A stretch of DNA of 12,727 bases from contig BEXV01000422.1 of assembly GCA_003118195.1 (NCBI GenBank), positions 15,788 to 28,514 of the forward strand, read 5' to 3'. Below, one piece after another: positions 9,801 to 12,727 of this stretch; position 1 is the first letter of the stretch; each line of letters begins with the position of its first letter. The position numbers were made by a program, and so were the translations under genes. This DNA comes from Hemicentrotus pulcherrimus. Its lineage: Eukaryota; Echinodermata; Echinoidea; Camarodonta; Strongylocentrotidae. The notes below the pieces were generated by a model. It did no database searches. It saw only the letters and a list, made by a program, of their open reading frames with translations, and had not been told where the DNA came from.

Positions 9801-12127
9801 TTACAGGAGGGATTAGACCGCCCTGCAAGGTCACTGGACAGGGAGTTATCTCATTAACTCAACTCTCAGTTAACATAATAAAAAGAGGATCATGGGGGAC
9901 CAATGGTCACCGATTAGGCATTGTTTAATATAGAGAGGGCGCAAGTTGCTACAAGTAGTGCAGTGGGCCTTTAAAATGATGATCTTAATAACAAATTTGT
10001 TCCAAGACACAAGATTTCATATTCACATGTTGAATATCGGTTGTAGAGATTAAAAGACAAACTTTATTTACCTTCATCAGAAATAATTTTAACTGGAGGC
10101 TCTGTGTGTAGGAGAACCTACATGAATACCCTGCACTACTTGCAAAGAGAATGGCATAAACCCAGTGTTTAGTGTGCCTGCATTCACAACTGGTAATCTA
10201 CATACAGATCATCAGGGTAGGCTGCATAGCCCTTTGAAGATAACAAGTAGAAGAAGAACAGGCTGCCATTGGCATTAGGCATCAAAAAAAAAAATGTTGT
10301 ATTGCCCTTTGCGACTGACCCAAAAGTCACAAAATCTAATGTCGGCTTTAAAATATTATTAAACTATTCAAAATGAGAAATATCAGCCCAAAGTTGGAAA
10401 AAAAGTTGAAAAGAAGATTTCCGACCAACCGACCCATGTTTTGGCACCGAAAGGGCAATACAACATCTTTCTTTGTTAAGGCTTTATACAACTAACCTGT
10501 AACATGGGAGCGATGCTATGACCGTGATCCCGTTCGTGGCGAGAAACTCAGCAGTGTCTTCTTGACCCGGCTCCAGCAGGGCCGTCAGGTTGCAACGGTC
10601 AATGACCTTACGACCCATCCTACGACCTTCGGACGCCAGGTAACGGAACTGGGAGCACAGCTCAGGGGCTCCACCTTATAAAGAAAATGAAGAGGTTGAT
10701 GCAGATTCAAACCTTCTGCTATTAGGGTCTTTTAGAATGAGTGGACGAGAACACAACGAACGCCGACTGATCATGCGTGTCAACGTATCAACTGCCCATG
10801 TTGACTTCAATTGGAAATCTTTTAGATTGCACTTGACGATGTACATGCATGCAGGAATTAACACTATGAACATCACGGACAAAGAAAGAGGACAACATAT
10901 ACAGTTCCTCATTCTACCCTCATCAAAAGACCATCCCTTCACTGCTATAATGTAAAAATGTGTAGAACAGGTGAATATGCATGTGACACCTGTTCTACAC
11001 ATTTTTAAATTGCAGGGAAGGGATGCATGTTCCTTTGTCTACATGAGGAACTGTATATTATATGCGTACACGGCAAAACAGTACCTTGAGCATGACTTGT
11101 AAAGGCGCTATATAAATATAAATTTGTATGTATGTGAATGTACAAGATTTAGGAAAATCAAGGTTGACGCATTCTCGATCGCCAACTGAGACGATGTAAC
11201 GCATGCGCAGTGCCTTAAAAGCTGTTGACGTGCAAATCTAAAAGTCCCTATTAAAGCCTCACTGCACTACTCATAGTTATTTGTGCCCTCTATATAGCAA
11301 ACAAAGCCTACACAAAGCGGTGACCATTAGTCCCCCATGGTTCTCTTTTTCTTATGTTAATTGAGAGCTGATTTGATGAGATAACCACCTGACAAAGTTC
11401 TACAGAATTTGATGTTGGCTGCAAAAGGAACATACTGTAGTATATTTAAGAAAGCTATAACATGCTTATGCTTGTAAAAAAGCAACCGGGCGACCTAAAT
11501 GTACCTGTATAGCTATTTAGTTGTAATGTTGGTATTCTGGTAAAATTTATATCCAAAGTTGGGTTTCATTTCAGTCTAAATCAACAAAATAAAGTTAACC
11601 AAGATCTTAATTGTCCTTTTTTTATAAAGGAACCTAGAATACTGAATTCATATACCAAAACTAGATTAAACCAGATTAATAATCCATCTATAACTACAAG
11701 CCATAGAGCTTCAGAATATGCTACAGTGAAACCTGCTTGAGTGACCACCTGTATGGAAAGGCCACCTATCTATAAAGCCACATTTCTTGTTTCTCTTGAA
11801 AATCCTTCCTTATGGACCTATACTAAAAGAACCTGTACTTAAAGACCACCTGCCTATAAAGACCACTGTCCTTGTCTCCCTTTAGTGGTCTTTATATACA
11901 GGTTTCATTGAACTCTGTATTCCACCAACCTGTAAGATCTAGAGTGTGCACACTGGGGCTTTTCTCCAGGATGGACATGCACTTCTCGGCCGTCTCTCGA
12001 TCCATCATCTCCTTCCTCCGAGGCGAAGACTCCACGTGGCAATGGTTACAGGCCTGGTTGCAGTGGAGACCGATGTTCAGCTGTAGGACCTCAATCTCGA
12101 TCTTCCGCAGGAGCGATGTGCATTTCT
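3654..12127 (-). CDS. ArsS-like radical SAM / DUF3641 protein, six visible exons, 5' partial
   Basis: Joined minus-strand exons encode about 309 residues of a radical SAM enzyme with a Cys-rich C-terminal DUF3641-type region, the architecture of arsenosugar-biosynthesis ArsS proteins. The order is: CNQACNHC (4Fe-4S/SAM motif, CxxxCxxC), LDLTGGAPE, VIDRCNLT, ASLPCY, NVNIQRG, LVYNP, GAFLPPPQ, NFNPAAVEGLMCRN, VGWDGRIFDCDLNQ and NHCFGCTAGSGSSC, then TGA. Bacterial members are roughly 310-340 residues, so nearly the whole enzyme is here. Two parts are missing: the N-terminus before exon A, and a block of about 20 residues between exons D and E. Known for the family: bacterial ArsS, often paired with the arsenic methyltransferase ArsM, is thought to attach the 5'-deoxyadenosyl group of SAM to a dimethylated arsenical. 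Function in this animal is inference. The family name is from memory of conserved motifs; membership is strong, substrate is not shown. No signal peptide or membrane segment is seen. Confidence 0.9.
3872..4127. mobile_element. Hairpin (foldback) element in intron E-F
   Basis: The left arm (3872-3939) and right arm (4067-4127) are inverted copies of about 60 bp. They share the perfect run TAACTATGGCAGGCCATTCA plus flanking matches into TTTGCTCTCAC, around a 127-bp loop. The outer left edge lies about 55 bp upstream of the exon F acceptor. A transcript of either strand could form a long hairpin. Confidence 0.9.
4212..4237. repeat. 11-bp inverted repeat, TTGCGATTGAT hairpin
   Basis: TTGCGATTGAT, then TCAG, then ATCAATCGCAA: a perfect stem with a 4-base loop. 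A further TTTGCGATTGAT lies nearby at about 4159-4170, and similar CTTTGTGAAAC / CTTTGTAAGAC words flank both. This suggests a small decayed element over about 4128-4260. Confidence 0.8.
4264..5034. other. Intron E-F, no feature recognised
   Basis: AT-rich intron sequence between the small repeat cluster and the exon E donor. I see no exon-like conserved coding signal, RNA gene or terminal repeats. Confidence 0.5.
5058..5230 (-). CDS. Exon E: start of Cys-rich DUF3641 region
   Basis: Internal exon with 57 full codons encoding NELEDYMDMLVRNFNPAAVE, then GLMCRNYINVGWDGRIFDCD and LNQQLDLQSRRPLNVQT. The two Cys, in GLMCRN and FDCD, are conserved in the ArsS-type C-terminal region. They are probable ligands, with those of exon F, of a second metal cluster (inference). 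The acceptor has a strong tract (TTTCTAATTTTTTCAG/GAAC). The donor CAGACAG/GTAAAG is near consensus and leaves phase 1. Upstream, in the intron, three decayed copies of this exon's acceptor region are spaced through a purine-rich microsatellite. The last part (LQSRRPLNVQT) is the least conserved, a linker between Cys motifs. Confidence 0.93.
5701..5770 (-). repeat. Decayed copy 2 of exon E acceptor region
   Basis: TCTTCCAACTAATCCCTAAT followed by AAAATTAGAAAGATAT and AATTACAATGATGATGGTGG matches the exon E/intron junction at 5216-5281, including the start of the purine repeat. An AG acceptor (TTTTATTAG) is kept on the minus strand, but only about 15 exon-like bases follow before repeat DNA. 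Confidence 0.88.
5971..6044 (-). repeat. Decayed copy 3 of exon E acceptor region
   Basis: CTTCTTCCAGCTCGTTACTA, then AATAAAATTGGAAAGATATAA and ATGACGAAGGTGATGGTGG, again matches the exon E acceptor junction with its repeat tail. On the minus strand it reads NLYLSNFISNELEE, against NLYLSNFFRNELED at exon E. The acceptor AG is retained (TTTTATTAG). Confidence 0.88.
6245..6350 (-). pseudogene. Decayed copy 4 of exon E with 19 readable codons
   Basis: Minus-strand 6301-6245 reads EEYMNVLVRNFKSAVIELL, matching EDYMDMLVRNFNPAAVEGL of exon E at 11 of 19 positions, with the frame open. The junction part (GGAAAGATATAAGATGAG) also matches, but about 20 unrelated bases (around 6305-6330) separate it from the exon part. 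The conserved GLMC Cys is lost and the similarity ends there, so it is probably a dead duplicate. Use as an alternative exon is not excluded. Confidence 0.8.
6517..6958. mobile_element. Element with G/C-tract inverted ends beside exon D
   Basis: The left end is ten G, TTCAAATTGA, six C, then T. The right end, read inverted, is thirteen G, AGGTTGA, eight C, then T. These are inverted ends with variable homopolymers. The interior (about 390 bp) is AT-rich with no ORF. It contains a 9-bp inverted repeat ATTTGCATA / TATGCAAAT (6888-6896, 6909-6917). The right edge is 6 bases from the last codon I can place in exon D. I do not recognise the family. Confidence 0.7.
6965..7050 (-). CDS. Exon D: GAFLPPPQ segment, 3' end unresolved
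   Basis: Exon with 28 full codons. G from exon C plus GT gives Gly, then AFLPPPQGPLEQKYKEELDE and AFGIKFNN. GAFLPPPQ..LE..YK.EL...FGI.FN is a family signature. The acceptor TTTGTTACAG/GTGC is good. The 3' border is unclear because position 6964 is an N, followed on the minus strand by TTTCT and a run of 13 G. If N is G, AAT/GTTTCT could be a weak phase-0 donor. Another GT lies at GAG/GTTGAC just past the G run, also phase 0. Neither fits exon E, which needs two bases from its predecessor. The expected continuation with a TNMPI-like motif is absent, so the end is approximate and the local sequence may be faulty. Confidence 0.85.
7053..8113. other. Intron C-D, no feature recognised
   Basis: AT-rich intron sequence. 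Plus-strand and minus-strand frames here (up to 122 codons at 6966-7334, running through the exon D complement) show no family signature. No terminal repeats or RNA gene were seen. Confidence 0.5.
8114..8322. repeat. 0.2-kb dispersed direct repeat, copy 2
   Basis: Diverged direct copy of 1-205. It lies in intron C-D and ends about 15 bases before the exon C donor. Small substitutions are spread throughout, so both copies are old. It is in the same orientation as copy 1, about 8.1 kb apart. Confidence 0.87.
8340..8473 (-). CDS. Exon C: mid-barrel segment, NVNIQRG to LVYNP
   Basis: Internal exon with 44 full codons. AG from exon B plus T gives Ser, then AKNVNIQRGSQVFQRSMVAL, then QTLNDLGYG and LEMHLVYNPL. 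The N-V-x-x-Q-R-G and LVYNP motifs match the middle of ArsS-type proteins, where the barrel continues. The acceptor TTCCTTGCAG/TGCC has a good pyrimidine tract. The donor CTCTAG/GTATTA leaves phase 1. The neighbouring 0.2-kb repeat copy ends only about 15 bases beyond the donor, inside the intron. Confidence 0.93.
8494..9088. other. Intron B-C distal part, no feature recognised
   Basis: AT-rich intron. A 123-codon minus-strand frame (8494-8865) lies just upstream of the exon C acceptor. It has no recognisable domain, no in-phase exon borders and no counterpart in the family, so I treat it as chance. Confidence 0.45.
9095..9284. mobile_element. 190-bp MITE-like element, AGGGCTTAAATT ends
   Basis: The left end AGGGCTTAAATT and the right end AATTTAAGGCCTG are inverted copies with one mismatch over 12 bases. 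ACTACC lies directly outside both ends (9089-9094, 9285-9290), a probable 6-bp target-site duplication. The interior is rich in GGCC/TTGGCC words and carries no ORF. It directly abuts the next element. Confidence 0.75.
9292..9792. mobile_element. 501-bp element with CGTGTCCACACACAA ends and internal copies
   Basis: The ends CGTGTCCACACACAA (9292-9306) and TTGTGTGTGGACACG (9778-9792) are perfect 15-bp inverted repeats. GTGTGTGGAC also occurs inside at 9509-9518, 9652-9661 and 9703-9712. The 9294-9336 and 9476-9519 segments form a second, longer inverted pair (TCCGTGATTAGGC.TGATTAGTTAT), so a shorter element of about 228 bp seems nested. TTTATACGATGATT is directly repeated at about 9671 and 9722. 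No transposase frame. Confidence 0.85.
9826..9976. repeat. 150-bp inverted dispersed repeat, copy 1
   Basis: Matches the reverse complement of 11252-11404. Shared runs include GTTATCTCAT, TTAACATAA, CATGGGGGAC, AATGGTCACCG and GTAGTGCAGTG. The two copies flank exon B at about 0.8 and 0.6 kb and could pair in the transcript. Confidence 0.87.
10294..10466. mobile_element. 173-bp MITE-like element, ATGTTGTATTGCCCTTT ends
   Basis: Perfect 17-bp terminal inverted repeats ATGTTGTATTGCCCTTT (10294-10310) and AAAGGGCAATACAACAT (10450-10466). The left tip is preceded by a run of A. The interior has no ORF. Its right end is 30 bases from the exon B donor. Confidence 0.93.
10497..10674 (-). CDS. Exon B: radical SAM barrel, GGAPE segment
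   Basis: Internal exon with 58 full codons, joined in frame to exon A: G plus GT makes the first Gly of GGAPE. It encodes GGAPELCSQFRYLASEGRRM, then VIDRCNLTALLEPGQEDTAEF and ending ITVIASLPCY. GGAPE corresponds to the glycine-rich strand of radical SAM barrels that contacts the SAM amino group. VIDRCNLT and SLPCY are conserved in the ArsS family. The acceptor reads TATAAG/GTGG with a poor pyrimidine tract. The donor TACAG/GTTAGT is good and leaves phase 2. The GC-rich codon use contrasts with the AT-rich flanks. Confidence 0.93.
10895..11060. repeat. Long foldback with perfect 20-bp core stem
   Basis: AAAAATGTGTAGAACAGGTG (10954-10973) is perfectly inverted at 10987-11006 with a 13-base loop. 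Homology continues outward with small indels (CATCCCTTC / GGGAAGGGATG, ATACAGTTCCTC / GAGGAACTGTAT), giving arms of about 75 bp. Short frames on both strands here (10676-11002 and 10737-10955) have no recognised domain. Confidence 0.9.
11081..11135 (+). mobile_element. SINE/LINE 3' tail (L2/CR1-like)
   Basis: GTACCTTGAGCATGACTTGT followed by AAAGGCGCTATATAAATA and AATTTGTATGTATGTG resembles the shared 3' tail of many L2/CR1-type LINEs and of SINEs using them (…CTTGAG…GGCGCTATATAAAT…). No head or tRNA-like A/B boxes are evident upstream, so this is probably a short truncated insertion. Family assignment is from memory of the consensus. Confidence 0.7.
11252..11404. repeat. 150-bp inverted dispersed repeat, copy 2
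   Basis: Inverted partner of 9826-9976 (see there). Recognisable words are CACTGCACTACT, GGTGACCATTAGTCCCCCATG and GATGAGATAAC. It lies in intron A-B. No ORF. Confidence 0.87.
11405..11721. other. Intron A-B middle part, no feature recognised
   Basis: AT-rich intron sequence with no coding, RNA or repeat feature that I can support. Confidence 0.5.
11724..11910. mobile_element. 187-bp MITE-like element, CAGTGAAACCTG ends
   Basis: The ends CAGTGAAACCTG (11724-11735) and CAGGTTTCATTG (11899-11910) are inverted copies with one mismatch. TA precedes the left tip. The interior repeats a motif like GACCACCTG..TATAAAGACCAC several times, including inverted (GTGGTCTTTATA). It ends 18 bases from the exon A donor. 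Sequences with these ends are, from memory, common in marine invertebrates. Confidence 0.85.
11930..12127 (-). CDS. Exon A: radical SAM iron-sulfur motif
   Basis: Internal exon with 65 complete codons. It opens with KCTSLLRKIEIEVLQLNIG and then has the CNQACNHCHVE motif. The three Cys codons (12060-12062, 12048-12050, 12039-12041) should bind the 4Fe-4S cluster that cleaves SAM. MMDRETAEKC and VHTLDLTG follow. On the minus strand the acceptor reads CTCAACAG before AGAAATGC; an alternative AG two bases later is possible. The donor reads TTACAG/GTTGGT, ending after the first base of a Gly codon (phase 1). The exon starts mid-codon with no Met, so an upstream exon must exist. I could not find it in 12128-12727. 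The plus-strand open frame across this exon is only its shadow. Confidence 0.93.
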
Positions 12128-12154
12128 CTGTTGAGGGAGAAATAAATTTTGTTC

Positions 12155-12287
12155 GTTTATTTCACCTGACTGCTAAGAAGAATGATCAAAATCCCTTGGA
12201 CAGGAAGTTCTTAGATGAGCTAGAGTGCAAAGGAAAATGATATGTGAGATGTTGATTAGGCAGTCAAAGTTCATGGGTCACTTGTTT
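12155..12287 (+). pseudogene. LINE reverse-transcriptase tail fragment, tandem copy 1
   Basis: Plus-strand sequence reading RMIKIPWT then, after an internal deletion of about 16 bp and frame breaks, KFLDELECKGK. It is a shortened tandem copy of 12288-12432 and is broken. It starts about 27 bases from the exon A acceptor. Confidence 0.8.
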
Positions 12288-12432
12288 GCTTATTTTACCT
12301 GACTGCTTAGAAGAATAATCAAAATCCCTTGGACTGACAAAGTTGGAATGAGAAAATTCTTAGACGAGCTGGAATGCAAAGGAAAATGATACGTGAGATG
12401 TTGATTAGGCAGTTGAAGTTCATGGGTCACCT
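12288..12432 (+). pseudogene. LINE reverse-transcriptase tail fragment, tandem copy 2
   Basis: The plus strand reads IIKIPWTDKVGMRKFLDELE then CKGK, and after a frameshift MIREMLIRQLKFMGHLT. The pattern (R)xxKIPWTDKV...L....I..RQLKFxGH is typical of the segment just after the reverse-transcriptase domain in non-LTR retrotransposons (Jockey/RTE/CR1-like). The frame is broken and there is no catalytic domain. It is the better-preserved of two tandem copies. Confidence 0.82.
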
Positions 12433-12727
12433 TACGCATGTATTTGTATTTTATAAACTTTACCTTGGTTAATTATGTCATTTGTAGTTAAGGAGCCTAT
12501 CCACAACAGGCTCTGCTTTCCCATAGGCTTGACCACTATATCTCTTAAAGGTAAAGACTAGTATTGGAAACGCCCCAATTTCAAAAAATGAAATGGAAGC
12601 TCTCATTTCCAATCATGTGAAAGAATATGTTTTGACTAATACATGATGATAACAAATTTGCCGGGAAACCGCCTACTAATTCATATATTTGGTAAATTGG
12701 TTTCTCTCTTGGTCTGTGAGAGATACA
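12433..12727. other. Upstream intron, no exon recognised; possible element start
   Basis: No minus-strand exon encoding the missing N-terminus was found here. From about 12544, TTAAAGGTAAAGACTAGTATT resembles the tip of an inverted-repeat element cut by the window edge, but the other end is not visible. Confidence 0.4.

Noticed and set aside
10676..11002. Overlapping frames of 108 (minus) and 72 (plus) codons near exon B
   Set aside because: They overlap a foldback element and share no known domain. Exon A joins exon B in phase without them.
11872..12240. Plus-strand 122-codon frame
   Set aside because: It is antisense to exon A and runs into a broken LINE fragment. The exon A minus-strand frame has the family motifs and splice sites.

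Overview
The window looks like nuclear DNA of a marine invertebrate animal, most likely a deuterostome such as an echinoderm. That placement is inference. It rests on AT-rich DNA, short conserved exons separated by 1-2 kb introns with GT..AG borders, dense short inverted-repeat (MITE-like) elements, an L2/CR1-type SINE/LINE tail (GGCGCTATATAAAT) and a decayed LINE reverse-transcriptase tail. There is no bacterial gene organisation, and I saw no tRNA, rRNA or CRISPR array.

One gene is supported. It runs on the minus strand from beyond about 12127 down to a stop at 3654-3656. Six exons (A 11930-12127, B 10497-10674, C 8340-8473, D about 6965-7050, E 5058-5230, F 3654-3817) can be joined into about 309 residues of a radical SAM protein with a Cys-rich C-terminal DUF3641-type domain. 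This is the ArsS (arsenosugar biosynthesis) type of family. Exon A carries the CxxxCxxC iron-sulfur motif in CNQACNHC, exon B has GGAPE and VIDRCNLT, exon C has LVYNP, exon D has GAFLPPPQ, exon E has GLMCRN..VGWDGRIFDCD, and exon F has DNHCFGCTAGSGSSC followed by a TGA stop. Intron phases agree at every join except D to E. There the family block following FN (roughly TNMPI..RF) is missing and the phases do not fit. An undetermined base and a 13-bp homopolymer sit exactly at the end of exon D.

The first exon(s) lie outside the window or are unrecognised. Positions 1-3611 appear intergenic or 3' flanking and hold a 50-bp perfect palindrome, a 544-bp terminal-inverted-repeat element and one copy of a 0.2-kb repeat. 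Introns are filled with repeats. Intron E-F has a 60-bp-arm hairpin element. Intron D-E has about 1 kb of purine-rich (GAG/GAT)n DNA containing three decayed copies of the exon E acceptor region, then a G/C-tract-ended element. Intron C-D has the second copy of the 0.2-kb repeat. Intron B-C has three different MITE-like elements. Intron A-B has a long hairpin, a SINE tail and a CAGTGAAACCTG-ended MITE. Upstream of exon A is a tandemly duplicated LINE fragment.

The main biological interest is an intron-bearing animal gene for a radical SAM enzyme otherwise tied to organoarsenic chemistry, plus an exon boundary that has been repeatedly duplicated together with an expanding purine microsatellite.
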